The notes: generated from the sequence alone by a model not told the origin. A stretch of 64,000 nucleotides of DNA from Siminovitchia acidinfaciens (GCF_003605385.1 NZ_QYTV02000010.1:84779-148778); one strand, 5' to 3'. Positions 34,991-44,838 are shown, counted from the stretch's first letter. Numbers and translations are program-made.

Positions 34991-35743
34991 TCAGAGCATG
35001 ACGTCGCCTGAGTTTGGACCGATTGTCTGTCCGGTAAACAGGTTACCGTCCGGCTGGCTCGCCAAGAATACCGCTGACGGAGCCACTTCTTCCACTTTGC
35101 CGAATCTTGGAATTGCCAGTTCGCTTTCTTTCATTTTCTTCCATTCAGGATCGAGGTGGCTGATCATTTCAGTCTCAATCGGTCCCGGAGCAACGCAGTT
35201 AACGGTAATTCCATGGACTCCAACCTCTCTGGCAAGGGACTTTGTCATACCGATGACGCCCGCTTTAGAGGCGGCATAATGAGCAAGTTCTTTCCCGCCG
35301 ATCTGTGCCAGTTGGGAAGCGATGTTAATAATCCGGCCGAACTTATTTTCAATCATATGCGGCAATGTATAGTGAATCATCAGGAACGGCCCTCTTAAAT
35401 TGATGGCGACCATTTTGTCCCATGCACTGATTGGCATTTCAGTGAAAGGATACTGTGTCAAAATACCTGCCGAGTTGACTAAAATGTCAATTCGGCCCAG
35501 TCTTTCAATAGTGAAGTTGACCAGCTCCTCCACCTGCGTTTCATCTGTTACATCGGCTTCCTTGATTTCCACGGTGACACCATGCTCTTTTTCCAGCGCT
35601 TCTTTCAGTACCGCTGCTTCTTTATCATTGTTCAAATAATTAATGACTAAATTGGCACCTTCTGCTGCGTACGCTTCGGCAATACCTTTTCCAATTCCGG
35701 TTGAGCCGCCGGTGATCAACGCTTTTTGGCCTTTTAATTTCAT
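34991..35743 (-). CDS. SDR-family oxidoreductase (first of two)
   Basis: This 250-residue NAD(P)-dependent dehydrogenase of the classical SDR type has TGGSTGIGKG near residue 12-21, NSAG, the catalytic Ser in INIAS, and YAASK as the Tyr-Lys pair. It resembles glucose-1-dehydrogenases and 3-oxoacyl reductases, but the real substrate is unknown. The ATG at 35743 has a GGTGA site; an ATG three codons upstream is less well placed. It is 24 bases before the amidase start. Confidence 0.87.
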   Translation of the reverse strand: MKLKGQKALITGGSTGIGKGIAEAYAAEGANLVINYLNNDKEAAVLKEALEKEHGVTVEIKEADVTDETQVEELVNFTIERLGRIDILVNSAGILTQYPFTEMPISAWDKMVAINLRGPFLMIHYTLPHMIENKFGRIINIASQLAQIGGKELAHYAASKAGVIGMTKSLAREVGVHGITVNCVAPGPIETEMISHLDPEWKKMKESELAIPRFGKVEEVAPSAVFLASQPDGNLFTGQTIGPNSGDVML

Positions 35744-35773
35744 TATTCTCACCTTTCTTTTACGATTTGTTCT

Positions 35774-36553
35774 TTAGATCAGTTCTCCGACAAAAGAAGT
35801 TAAGCCCCCGTCCACAACTAAAGAATGTCCTGTTACAAATCGGGACTGATTGCCTGCTAAATATACCGCTGCATCCGCGATATCTGCCGGATCTCCGAAC
35901 GTTTTTAAAGGGCTTTGCTTAAAAAGTTCTTCCTGTACTGCCTCTGGATTTTCCGTTGCACCGATATACTGCTCTTCGAATAATGGTGTTTGGATAATGC
36001 CAGGACAGATGCTATTCACCCGGATCCCATATTTGCCATTTTCCGCTGCGGTAGCTTTGGTCAATAGCACTACCCCTCCTTTGGAAGCCGAGTAAATGCC
36101 TAATCCGGGCCAAGCTGACAATCCCGTTACGGAAGCGATATTAATGATATTTCCTTTTCCTTTTTCCCTCATGATCGGCAGGACAAATTTCGTTCCCAGA
36201 AAAACACCTTTTAGATTAATGTTCATCGTGCGGTCCCACTGCTCTTCTGTCGTTTCTTCAATCGTAGTGAAGTACTCCAGGCCGGCATTGTTCACTAGAA
36301 TATCAACCGTTCCATATGTATCAACTGTCTGATAAATGAGGCTTTTGACACTGTCGCTTGAAGATACATCCGCTTTGATGAATTCAGCAGTAAAACCTTT
36401 CTCCTTGATCTCTTTTTCTGTATCCGCACCGTTCTTTTCGTTGATTTCAGCGATGACTACCTTGGCACCCTGCTCTGCAAATTTAAGGGCAATCGCTTTT
36501 CCAATTCCGGAACCCGCTCCTGTGATCACTGCTACTTTCTCTTTCAAACTCAT
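35774..36553 (-). CDS. SDR-family oxidoreductase (second of two)
   Basis: This 259-residue classical SDR has TGAGSGIGKA at 11-20, NNAG, INIAS with the catalytic Ser, YSASK, and a C-terminal VVDGGLT. It is intact, unlike the SDR at 7210-7989. It lies between the permease and the other SDR with gaps of 18 and 30 bases, clearly in the same transcript. Two reductases in one operon suggest two successive oxidations of an alcohol or keto group on the imported compound. Confidence 0.87.
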   Translation of the reverse strand: MSLKEKVAVITGAGSGIGKAIALKFAEQGAKVVIAEINEKNGADTEKEIKEKGFTAEFIKADVSSSDSVKSLIYQTVDTYGTVDILVNNAGLEYFTTIEETTEEQWDRTMNINLKGVFLGTKFVLPIMREKGKGNIINIASVTGLSAWPGLGIYSASKGGVVLLTKATAAENGKYGIRVNSICPGIIQTPLFEEQYIGATENPEAVQEELFKQSPLKTFGDPADIADAAVYLAGNQSRFVTGHSLVVDGGLTSFVGELI

Positions 36554-36571
36554 GGTTTATCTCTCCTTTAA

Positions 36572-37966
36572 TTATTGAGCCTCTGTCAATGACTCGTTTT
36601 CTAAGTTGACTGTTTGTTTCTGATAGAATTTGCCATTTGTCAATTTAACAGCAACCACATACATAATCGCCGCTATCACTCCGGATAAAAAGGCTGCGAT
36701 ATTCATGATAAAATCTCCGAAGTACCCGAAGACAGCAAACGTTCCGACCATACTTGCAACAAAAATTGAGATTACACCAGTCGGATTCCAGGCGTACAAT
36801 TTTGACTGCCTGTATTCATAATGCACTGTTCCTATTTTCATGAACTTCTTCACAATAAATGCGTCCGCCAAAATGATAGACACCCAGGCAAATACAAAGA
36901 CACCCTGGAAGGTTAAAATGACATCCAAATAATCCAATACGTTGAGCAGCATAAGAATAATAGCGACAATCGCCACTGTTGCCACCCAAAAGTTCCGGCC
37001 AGGTTTGAACTTGAAGACGTTTTCGAAGAAGTTCGCCAATGACATGGAGCCGCTGTATAGATTATTTACGTTGATTCTTAGTTGGGTCAGGATCGTAAAC
37101 AAAGCGCCCCCGATTCCAAGCATATTAACGAAGTAGATGCCAGGGTTGCCTTCCATAAATCTGACGCCAAAATAAATCCCGATGACACCGCCGACTAAGA
37201 TTCCTAAAACAGGTATGGCTGATCCCAAGGCAACAGAGCCGGCCTTTAGTTCATCTTTTTTAATAAATCTCGCATAATCAGTGATAACCAGCGCCAAATG
37301 CGCAACCAACCCATTCATGATGGCAATACATGCCAACAGGCCTAATCCGCCCACAGCCTGTCCTTCCGGCAAAAAGGTGAATGGATTTCCTGAATACTTG
37401 GGCGCCATTGTAAAACACAAATAAATGGCAGCTACTAAAAGGACTATGTAAATGGGAAGAGTCCATTTCTGGATTTTATCCAGCTGTTTGATTCCAAACC
37501 AATTTAGAGGGATAACAATCAGTCCAAAAAAGATCATATAAGCTTCAATAGGAACAATAGGCAAATATTCATATACAGCCGCTGCCATGATTGCTCCTTC
37601 AATTGCACAATACATGATGAAGTTTTGCGCATAAATGATGGATGTCAAAGAAGCGCCGATATAGCCGAAGCCTCCGCCTCTTGCCATCAAATTGACATTC
37701 ATGCCAGATCTCCCAGCTAGATAACATGTGCCTACACTTAACAGTGAGCTTGCAACGGTTGCATAAACCAACGCAATTATTGCATTGACTGATCCAAAGC
37801 TGATTGCCATGATACTTCCTAGCTGCATGAACACCATGGCGGTCGCTACCCCAATAGTGGTATTGACCAAAGACCCGTATCTTAGCGTTTTTTTACTTTC
37901 CGGAACAGGTTCCAAGGCAAAGTCATCTTTCACTTCCTTATTTACATCTTGACTGATACTAGCCAT
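36572..37966 (-). CDS. NCS1-family permease (cytosine/purine type)
   Basis: This 464-residue transporter has 12 predicted helices and follows the CodB-like nucleobase:cation symporter-1 pattern. TTIGVATAMVFMQLGS is near the N-terminus, and AGRSGMNVNLMARGGGFGYIGASLTS covers helices 3-4. It should import a nitrogen heterocycle (cytosine, hydantoin, allantoin or similar) with a cation. It precedes the SDR and amidase genes and follows the cyclase-family gene in the sigma-54 operon. Confidence 0.88.
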   Translation of the reverse strand: MASISQDVNKEVKDDFALEPVPESKKTLRYGSLVNTTIGVATAMVFMQLGSIMAISFGSVNAIIALVYATVASSLLSVGTCYLAGRSGMNVNLMARGGGFGYIGASLTSIIYAQNFIMYCAIEGAIMAAAVYEYLPIVPIEAYMIFFGLIVIPLNWFGIKQLDKIQKWTLPIYIVLLVAAIYLCFTMAPKYSGNPFTFLPEGQAVGGLGLLACIAIMNGLVAHLALVITDYARFIKKDELKAGSVALGSAIPVLGILVGGVIGIYFGVRFMEGNPGIYFVNMLGIGGALFTILTQLRINVNNLYSGSMSLANFFENVFKFKPGRNFWVATVAIVAIILMLLNVLDYLDVILTFQGVFVFAWVSIILADAFIVKKFMKIGTVHYEYRQSKLYAWNPTGVISIFVASMVGTFAVFGYFGDFIMNIAAFLSGVIAAIMYVVAVKLTNGKFYQKQTVNLENESLTEAQ

Positions 37967-38082
37967 TTTCTTCCCTCCACCCCACCAAAATAATGGAATA
38001 TTTCGATTTTTATACTTGGAATTTAACTAATTTTTTCTATATATCAGCGCTGCACCTGTCGGAGATGCAGCGCCAGCAGTCA

Positions 38083-39024
38083 TTATTTTTTAATCGGGAA
38101 TGCCATTGGCTGGATTGGAGCTCCTGTTGCCCCAACTAAAGGCATAACTGTACCGAAAATACCCATTTCATAGATTCCTGCTTTTGAAAGATCCTCAAGC
38201 CACAGCAATTCAATAATCGGAATACCCACCTCAGAGAAGAGGTACGTATGAACAGGGAAATAGTTGTCAGGCTCTGGAGAAGGATTCTGCTCTAGCGCGA
38301 TGTTATCAGAACCAATAATCATGGCTCCTTCGCCTGCCAGGAATTCCGCTCCCTCTATGTTTAGCCCTGGTGAGTTGGTCAAGTATTTATCACGATCAGG
38401 CCAAACCGTCATGCGGCCAGTTCTGACCATAACAATGTCTCCCTCTTGTATAGTCGTTCCCTGCTTGTTAAGAGCGTCTTTCAAATCTTCCTCACCAATT
38501 CCATATGATTCGGGAAGCATATCGACGCCCTTTGCCGCTGCAACGTCAATCATGACGGCACGGGCTACAATCATCGGATACTTTTCCGGTCCACATTTTG
38601 TCCAGTGTCTGCTGCCCAAATGCTCTTTCTCGTTAAAGCCATTCCAAATTTCCCCGCGATATCCAAAGTGGTTGAATGTATCAATATGAGTTCCGCAGTG
38701 TGTATACATGGAGATGGCATCTCCTGAATAGCTGATCAGCTCTTTGCTTTCCTTGGATACACCCATTAGGTCGTCATTCACATTTCCTGTCGGTGTATGC
38801 GTCATCCAAATTTGATAGGGCGGGTCTCCTGCAGCTGACCAGGATGGCATGCCCATAAAGTAATCAACGGATAAGTCATAAGACTGAGTGATATCAATTG
38901 AAGCAAGAACTTTTGCTCTGGATTCAGGTGTAATCAAATTCAATCTGCCGATTTCATCTTCCGGCCCCCACGGACTCTTGCTTGGCTTCAATGAACGCGC
39001 TTGCTTTAAACAGAATTCACACAT
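38083..39024 (-). CDS. Cyclase-family metal hydrolase (kynurenine formamidase / isatin hydrolase type)
   Basis: This 313-residue protein of the PF04199 cyclase family has the metal-binding motif HCGTHIDTFNH at 109-119 (His109, His113, Asp115, His119) and family segments ARAVMIDVA and GDIVMVRTG. Relatives hydrolyse ring amides or formamides, such as isatin hydrolase and kynurenine formamidase. This one is of the longer subgroup starting with WGPEDEIGRLNLIT. It is the first gene after the sigma-54 promoter at 39148. With an NCS1 permease and an amidase, ring opening of an imported lactam or cyclic imide is the simplest role. Confidence 0.85.
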   Translation of the reverse strand: MCEFCLKQARSLKPSKSPWGPEDEIGRLNLITPESRAKVLASIDITQSYDLSVDYFMGMPSWSAAGDPPYQIWMTHTPTGNVNDDLMGVSKESKELISYSGDAISMYTHCGTHIDTFNHFGYRGEIWNGFNEKEHLGSRHWTKCGPEKYPMIVARAVMIDVAAAKGVDMLPESYGIGEEDLKDALNKQGTTIQEGDIVMVRTGRMTVWPDRDKYLTNSPGLNIEGAEFLAGEGAMIIGSDNIALEQNPSPEPDNYFPVHTYLFSEVGIPIIELLWLEDLSKAGIYEMGIFGTVMPLVGATGAPIQPMAFPIKK

Positions 39025-39147
39025 CTACAATTCCCTCCAACATTTCTTAATATGAGTCAGACTACTATTGCTTATAGTCCTCCTATTTTTGAAGACGATT
39101 TCATTTCGGTTAAGAAATGGGGTCATCTTTACTTCTATAAAAATTAT

Positions 39148-39165
39148 TTGCAAGTTCTGTGCCAA
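39148..39165 (-). promoter_or_regulatory. Sigma-54 (-24/-12) promoter of the cyclase-amidase operon
   Basis: On the minus strand TTGGCACAGAACTTGCAA matches the full consensus TTGGCAC-N5-TTGCA. The start would be near 39138, about 114 bases before the first ATG. Confidence 0.93.
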
Positions 39166-39208
39166 CTATCTATATCGTATCCTTGCTGCTTTTTTACATG
39201 CAACGGGA

Positions 39209-39223
39209 GATACCAACGGTACC
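39209..39223. promoter_or_regulatory. Candidate upstream activator dyad
   Basis: GATACCAACGGTACC is an inverted repeat (GATACC-3-GGTACC, one mismatch) about 50 bases upstream of the -24 element. It is a plausible binding site for the activator encoded next door. Confidence 0.45.
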
Positions 39224-39231
39224 TTTTATAC

Positions 39232-39275
39232 AAAAAGGAACCCTAAGTTCCACAACTAGTGAACTTAAGGTTCCT
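39232..39275 (-). terminator. Terminator of the second sigma-54 activator gene
   Basis: The stem AGGAACC-C-TAAGTTC / GAACTTA-A-GGTTCCT is followed on the minus strand by five U. It insulates the activator gene from the operon promoter just downstream. Confidence 0.85.
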
Positions 39276-39312
39276 CAAATAAGGGGCTTCAATTTCCAAA
39301 AAAGACTGCCCA

Positions 39313-41052
39313 TTATATTTTCGATAAAATTTCAAGAAGCGGCTGGAAGTTATAATGGTTTTTCGCAGTCCCTGTATCTGGGTTAAATGACTGCTCGATA
39401 ATCAGAAACCCCTTTTCCTTTAGCGACTGGAGCCATTTCCTAATTTGGCGGGTGCTGCATTGGAGGGTCTCCGCTAAATCTTCCACGGTCGGACTCGCGT
39501 TGTTTTCCTGCTGGCTGACGATGATATTGCAATACAGCCCCATTTCACCATGTGTCATGCCAACTTTCCGATAATTTTGGATAACAAGCGAATCGGCCCT
39601 GCTCGTATCCTCCTTATATTCCTGAACAGCTTGTTCATTTTTCAGTACGTGACTTTCATCCGGGTCCTCTTTAAGAGTATGAAAAATTGCCGGCAAATTG
39701 GACGGTTCGATATAATCATAATCCGCAGTCAAGATAATCCGCTCGATCATATTTTGAAGCTCCCTGATATTACCAGGCCAGTCATAGCGCTGGAGAATAT
39801 CAATGCTTTCGGGAGAAAAGATCTTTTTATCGGAAAAGTTCCGGTTGAACAGTTCAGTGAAATGTACAATCAAAGGAAGCAAGTCCTCTTTCCTTTCCCG
39901 TAAGGGCGGAATGGCAATCGGCACCACGTTCAAGCGGTAGTATAAATCTTCACGAAACCTGTTTTCTTTTACCTCTCGCTCCAAGTCTTTATTTGTTGCC
40001 GCAATAACCCTAACGTCCACCTTTTTCGGCATCACTCCCCCGACACGAGTGACTTCTCTTTCCTGCAGAACACGCAGCAGCCTGACTTGAAGATTGTACG
40101 GCATATCACCGATCTCATCTAAAAAAATGGTCCCCTTATCCGCCATTTCAAATAAACCGGCTTTTCCTTCTTTGGAAGCACCTGTGAAGGATCCTGCTTC
40201 ATAGCCGAACAATTCCGATTCCAAGAGATTCTCAGGGATGGAGCCGCAGTTGACCTTTACAAATGGTTGGCTGGAGCGTTTGCTCCATTTTTGAATATGA
40301 TTAGCGACAACTTCCTTTCCGACTCCGGACTCACCTAATAATAAAACGGTTGAATCGAACTTGGAGATTTTAAAAGCCGTAACCAATACATTTGACATGG
40401 CGTCACTATTATAAATCAAGGGTACCTCATCTTTTCCGGGATTCTGCAGCGAGAGCCTCTTATTTTTCCCCCGCTCTTTATCCAGCTGCTTCTTTAGCAG
40501 GTCAAGTTCAGTAATGTCCTTTGAAACACTTATCACTTTGATGACTTCGCCATTTTCATCACGGATGGGTGTCCCGATCACCATTAATGTCCTGCCGCTG
40601 TTCGTCTCTTGGACAATCTGAACTTGTTCATTCCGTTCAAGCGCCAATCTGGAGGCGGAGGGGGAAATCACCTGGTCTCTTTCTACTTCAAAAACACTTT
40701 TTTCAAAGAAATCCTTTCCTCCGTGCCACCAGAGATTTTTCCAGGAAGCACTTACCCTTAGCGCCTTTCCCTCTTTGTCACAAATAAAAATATACTCCGG
40801 AATGACCTCTAGAATTGCATCCATGTCGAGTTTAAGATCTTTATACTTACTGCTGCATTCCACCATTGAATCAATCATATTCTCGGGCAATGATAGAGAG
40901 ACAGTATAATCTTTTCCTAAATGATGAAAAGACGAGTGCAGTACAGCATCTTCACTAACTTCCACCCCATTTTTTGGGATGATTTCAATCTTTATCCCAA
41001 GGCTTTTTAAGCCCTCCACTAGTTTATCCTGTTCCATACTTCCATCTTTCAT
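39313..41052 (-). CDS. Sigma-54-dependent activator with PAS and a winged-helix-like C-terminus
   Basis: This 579-residue enhancer-binding protein should activate the adjacent cyclase-amidase operon. A PAS domain covers about 75-185, followed by a short coil and an AAA+ domain at about 212-450. Walker A GESGVGKE is at 240-247, the sigma-54 loop is GSFTGA (287-292) and Walker B GTIFLDEI at 307-314. The C-terminus does not look like the usual Fis HTH. From about 500 it contains SPTVEDLAETLQCSTRQIRK and then a winged-helix-like WLQSLKEKGFLIIEQ, as in phage replication organisers or GntR-type DNA-binding domains. The first 70 residues are unassigned. The start at 41052 follows AAAGGAA. Confidence 0.9.
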   Translation of the reverse strand: MKDGSMEQDKLVEGLKSLGIKIEIIPKNGVEVSEDAVLHSSFHHLGKDYTVSLSLPENMIDSMVECSSKYKDLKLDMDAILEVIPEYIFICDKEGKALRVSASWKNLWWHGGKDFFEKSVFEVERDQVISPSASRLALERNEQVQIVQETNSGRTLMVIGTPIRDENGEVIKVISVSKDITELDLLKKQLDKERGKNKRLSLQNPGKDEVPLIYNSDAMSNVLVTAFKISKFDSTVLLLGESGVGKEVVANHIQKWSKRSSQPFVKVNCGSIPENLLESELFGYEAGSFTGASKEGKAGLFEMADKGTIFLDEIGDMPYNLQVRLLRVLQEREVTRVGGVMPKKVDVRVIAATNKDLEREVKENRFREDLYYRLNVVPIAIPPLRERKEDLLPLIVHFTELFNRNFSDKKIFSPESIDILQRYDWPGNIRELQNMIERIILTADYDYIEPSNLPAIFHTLKEDPDESHVLKNEQAVQEYKEDTSRADSLVIQNYRKVGMTHGEMGLYCNIIVSQQENNASPTVEDLAETLQCSTRQIRKWLQSLKEKGFLIIEQSFNPDTGTAKNHYNFQPLLEILSKI

Positions 41053-41131
41053 ATTTATGGTTCCTTTCTTAAGAATGGCAATTAGCTTTTATTCATTTTC
41101 AAAAAAAACATTCTTCGTCCGAATTTCACAT

Positions 41132-41189
41132 AAAAAAGCCACCCCTCAATTGAATCCGAGTCAACTAAAACTAGACCCAACAGGAGTGG
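41132..41189 (-). terminator. Attenuator-like hairpin upstream of the second activator gene
   Basis: On the minus strand CCACTCCT pairs with AGGGGTGG across a loop of about 35 bases and is followed by six U. It lies 80 bases before the activator's ATG, with no gene upstream that needs a terminator. It could attenuate the activator's own transcript. The rest of the 379-base gap to 41431 is AT-rich and unassigned. Confidence 0.45.
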
Positions 41190-41431
41190 AACCATTAAAA
41201 AAATTTTAACACAGCCGAGCTGCCTTTAAAAGAGAGCGCCAAAAACGAAGCGTTACTAAATATGCCGATTAAAAGTTCTTCACTTTTACAAATTCCGACA
41301 AACTCCAAACTTAAAATACTGTAATATAATTGTAATAGATTGTAATAAACCAAATAGAAGGTAAGCGAATCAAAAAACCTAGATAGACAAAGGAAGTATT
41401 GCTGGATTATCCAGTAGTGGAGGGAATGTAA

Positions 41432-42871
41432 ATGAGTGCGGTTAATGAACCCGTTGAAGAATTTATTAAGCGGAGTGAGCGATCCAAGCAGCCGTCAAAG
41501 CGTAAATTTATTGTAATTGGTATTGCCATCATCGTTGCACTAATAGTTGCAGGTATGAGCTATTATCAGGCAACCAGATTCAATTCAAAAGTTACGATTA
41601 ATGGTGTAAAGGTTGGTGGACTGACTACTGACCAAGTGATTGATAAATTAAAAACATCTATATTAAAAAACAGAGTCTATATAGGAAAACAACAAATAAT
41701 AAATGAAAAAGATACGCAAATGGTATTTACCGATCAAGATTTGCCACAGGTTAAGAAACTGTTGAAAAAACAGTGGACGTTTTTCCCTTCCTTCAAAGAG
41801 AAAGATTATACGTTGATACCCGAAAAGACGGACCAGTTCCGAAGCGAAACGCTGAAAAAACAAGTAAAAGAAAAGCTTTTATCCATGAATAAGAGCCTAA
41901 AAGCACCCCAAGATGCAACAGTAAAGTGGGAAAAGGGCAAAATTGTCGTTACTGAGGGCATTGATGGAAAACAGTATGATATCGCAGCTTTATTAAAGGA
42001 TTATGACAAACAGATATATACGAGTGATATCCACCTAAAACCTGTATTTATCGAACCGATTAAAGCAGACAGTAAGATCATAAAAGAAAATGAGGAAATG
42101 CTGCAGGCTTTCATGCAGGGTTCCCTTGACTATAAGGTACAGGACAAAGTGCACACCTTAAAAGCAAGTGAATTGATTAAAAGCGCATCTATTTCTAATG
42201 ATGCAAAGGTTACAATCACCGAAAGCGTCATTAAGGACAAATTAGATGAAATTAATAAGGCTCAATCAACATTAAACAAAGATTTTACATTCAAGACCCA
42301 TTCCGGCAAGGTCATTTCGGTAAGAGGCCAGGGCTATGGGTGGGCAATAGATACCGAGAAAGAAACAGCGGTTATCGAGAAAGCTTTTGAAAAAGGAAAG
42401 GAATCCATTTCCGCTTCCAATATTTACGGAAATGGATGGGACTATGAACCGATTGGCTATGAAACAACGTCGAACCATGGCATTGGAGACACGTATGCTG
42501 AAGTTTCGATTGCGGATCAGCGTATATGGATCTATAAAAATGGAAAGTTGGCAGTCACAACGAATGTCGTGACCGGCAAAATGAGCACCAATGAAGGAAC
42601 ACATCCGGGAGTTTGGTATATCCTTTTTAAACAGTCACCAAGAACACTTCGAGGCAGTGCAGTAGGTAATCCTAATTACTCCGTGAAGGTTAATTACTGG
42701 GCTGCGTTCACAAACGATGGCCAAGGGTTCCACGATGCCGGCTGGCGGACCAACTGGTCAGGCAACGCTTATCTTTCGCAAGGTTCAGCAGGCTGCGTCA
42801 ACACACCTCCAGGTGTAATGAAAGCCGTGTATGACAACCTAAGCGCTTATGATCCAGTTGTTATCTACTAA
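41432..42871 (+). CDS. L,D-transpeptidase with membrane anchor (YkuD domain)
   Basis: This 479-residue cell-wall enzyme is anchored by one helix at about residues 25-47 (KFIVIGIAIIVALIVAGMSY). A long extracellular region with two PG_binding_4-like segments follows, then the C-terminal YkuD catalytic domain from about 350. The catalytic Cys455 lies in SQGSAGCVN, with the upstream His in GFHDAGW. Such enzymes form 3-3 or lipoprotein crosslinks in peptidoglycan, or modify spore cortex. The SD GGAGGG precedes the ATG. It is monocistronic with a strong terminator. Confidence 0.88.
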   Translation: MSAVNEPVEEFIKRSERSKQPSKRKFIVIGIAIIVALIVAGMSYYQATRFNSKVTINGVKVGGLTTDQVIDKLKTSILKNRVYIGKQQIINEKDTQMVFTDQDLPQVKKLLKKQWTFFPSFKEKDYTLIPEKTDQFRSETLKKQVKEKLLSMNKSLKAPQDATVKWEKGKIVVTEGIDGKQYDIAALLKDYDKQIYTSDIHLKPVFIEPIKADSKIIKENEEMLQAFMQGSLDYKVQDKVHTLKASELIKSASISNDAKVTITESVIKDKLDEINKAQSTLNKDFTFKTHSGKVISVRGQGYGWAIDTEKETAVIEKAFEKGKESISASNIYGNGWDYEPIGYETTSNHGIGDTYAEVSIADQRIWIYKNGKLAVTTNVVTGKMSTNEGTHPGVWYILFKQSPRTLRGSAVGNPNYSVKVNYWAAFTNDGQGFHDAGWRTNWSGNAYLSQGSAGCVNTPPGVMKAVYDNLSAYDPVVIY

Positions 42872-42899
42872 GCAAAACAATAAAAATTTGAATAAGGAT

Positions 42900-42934
42900 A
42901 GCAGGTGGAAACGATAGGTTCCACCTGCTTTTGC
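42900..42934 (+). terminator. Terminator of the L,D-transpeptidase gene
   Basis: An 11-pair stem AGCAGGTGGAA/TTCCACCTGCT is followed by TTT. Confidence 0.85.
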
Positions 42935-43012
42935 TGTGGGGGTTATTCGGAACGTTTGAGGTGGAAAACCGGGGCTAACCATCACACATAAGCATACTGA
43001 TCAATCTACAAA

Positions 43013-43062
43013 TAAAAAAACGGGTCGTGCACTTCCAACCTAGGAAATGCACGATCCGTTTT
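43013..43062 (-). terminator. Terminator of mqo
   Basis: The stem ACGGGTCGTGCA/TGCACGATCCGT is followed by seven U on the minus strand, starting right at the mqo stop codon. Confidence 0.9.
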
Positions 43063-43064
43063 TA

Positions 43065-44573
43065 TTATGATACGCTTTGACCTAGCGACAAGTCTTCACC
43101 CAGACCAAGCGCCTGCGATGTCGAAGCGTGAATTTCGCGGAAAAGCTCTGGGTTTTCCGCAAGTGAAACGCCATAAGATGGAATCATCTCTTTTATTTTT
43201 GGTTCCCACTCTAACACGTGTTCCGGGAAACATTTTTTTATTACTTCAAGCATGACATGAACGGCAGTAGAAGCACCAGGAGAAGCGCCGAGCAATGCAG
43301 CGATTGAACCATCGGCAGCATTGACCACTTCCGTACCAAATTGAAGCGTGCCTTTACCAGCCTCTGTATCTTTGATGACTTGCACACGCTGTCCTGCTGT
43401 AACGACTTCCCAATCTTCGCTTTTAGCGCTAGGAATGAACTCGCGTAGTTCTTCCATGCGCTGTTCATTTGATAGCATCACTTGCTGGATCAGGTATTTC
43501 GTCAAGGCCATCTCTTTTACCCCAGCCGCCAACATCGTGAGAACATTGTTCGGTTTTACAGAACCGATCAAATCTAGGTTTGAACCTGTTTTTAAAAACT
43601 TTGGCGAGAAGCCGGCGAACGGTCCAAACAACAATGTTTTTTTGTTGTCGATATATCTGGTATCAAGATGCGGAACAGACATTGGAGGAGCACCAACCTT
43701 AGCTTTACCATAAACTTTTGCATGATGCTTCTCTACAACCTCCGGATTGTTGCAGACTAAAAATAGTCCGCTTACCGGGAAGCCTCCAATATGTTTTGAT
43801 TCAGGAATACCGGTTTTTTGCAGTAAAGGCAGACTTCCGCCCCCTCCACCGATAAAAACGAATTTTGCCGCATGGTATTCGCATGTTTTGTTATCGATAT
43901 TATGCACTTTCACTTCCCACAAACCGTCACTTGTACGTTTGATATCTTCAACACTATGCCTATAATTGACTTCAACATTTTTCGTCTTCAAGTGATTAAA
44001 CAGCATGCGTGTTAAAGCACCAAAGTTAACATCTGTGCCTGAATCAATTTTTGTTGCCGCAATTGGTTCATTCGATGTACGGCCTTCCATGATTAGCGGA
44101 ATCCATTCCTTCAGCTTTTCAGGATTATCGGAAAATTCCATTCCTTGGAATAAGGGATTGTTCGACAATGCCTCGAAACGTTTTTTCAAAAACGATACAT
44201 TCTCTTCCCCTTCTACTAAACTCATATGAGGAATTGGCATAATAAAATCTTGTGGATCTCGAATCAGATCGCTATTTACAAGATAAGACCAAAACTGTCT
44301 TGAAAGCTGGAACTGCTCATTGATTTTCACGGCTTTTTTAATATCTACAGATCCGTCAGGCTTTTCGGGAGTATAGTTGAGCTCGCACAGCGCAGCATGC
44401 CCCGTACCTGCATTGTTCCATTCGTTAGAGCTTTCTTCTCCGGCATTTGAGAGTTTCTCAAACACTTTTATTTCCCATTCTGGTGCTAATTCTTTTAGCA
44501 GAGCCCCTAAAGTCGCACTCATGGTTCCGGCGCCAATTAAGATAACGTCTGTTTTTTCATGTATCTCGCCCAT
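43065..44573 (-). CDS. mqo: Malate:quinone oxidoreductase
   Basis: Mqo is a peripheral membrane flavoprotein that oxidises malate to oxaloacetate and reduces the quinone pool. This 502-residue protein opens with the FAD motif [17 protein letters not shown] and has the family segments [34 protein letters not shown] and [16 protein letters not shown]. The length is standard. It stands alone with its terminator. The gap of 496 bases upstream contains two terminator-like hairpins and nothing else I can assign. Confidence 0.95.
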   Translation of the reverse strand: MGEIHEKTDVILIGAGTMSATLGALLKELAPEWEIKVFEKLSNAGEESSNEWNNAGTGHAALCELNYTPEKPDGSVDIKKAVKINEQFQLSRQFWSYLVNSDLIRDPQDFIMPIPHMSLVEGEENVSFLKKRFEALSNNPLFQGMEFSDNPEKLKEWIPLIMEGRTSNEPIAATKIDSGTDVNFGALTRMLFNHLKTKNVEVNYRHSVEDIKRTSDGLWEVKVHNIDNKTCEYHAAKFVFIGGGGGSLPLLQKTGIPESKHIGGFPVSGLFLVCNNPEVVEKHHAKVYGKAKVGAPPMSVPHLDTRYIDNKKTLLFGPFAGFSPKFLKTGSNLDLIGSVKPNNVLTMLAAGVKEMALTKYLIQQVMLSNEQRMEELREFIPSAKSEDWEVVTAGQRVQVIKDTEAGKGTLQFGTEVVNAADGSIAALLGASPGASTAVHVMLEVIKKCFPEHVLEWEPKIKEMIPSYGVSLAENPELFREIHASTSQALGLGEDLSLGQSVS

Positions 44574-44790
44574 TACAACCTTCCTTATCCCTATATTTGC
44601 AAAAAAGAGTAGTTGTCACAAAAAACAAGGCGCCTCCATAGGAACACACCTTTTCTATCTTAATTATACCCCATATCTTTGTGTACTAAAATTATTTATC
44701 TGTTAAAATCATTATTATTCTATGATAATTATACCCTATTTAAAGCCGATAAAAAAGAGGGAAGTTTGCCCATAGGAGGCATCGAAACTC

Positions 44791-44838
44791 AAAAAACCAA
44801 GGCCTTACCTATCTGCTTGCGAAGGTGAGGCCTTGGTT
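44791..44838 (-). terminator. Terminator-like hairpin in the mqo/cDPG gap
   Basis: The stem AACCAAGGCCTTACC/GGTGAGGCCTTGGTT is followed by six U on the minus strand. It lies 170 bases beyond the first terminator of the gene at 45070 and may be a back-up. Confidence 0.7.
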
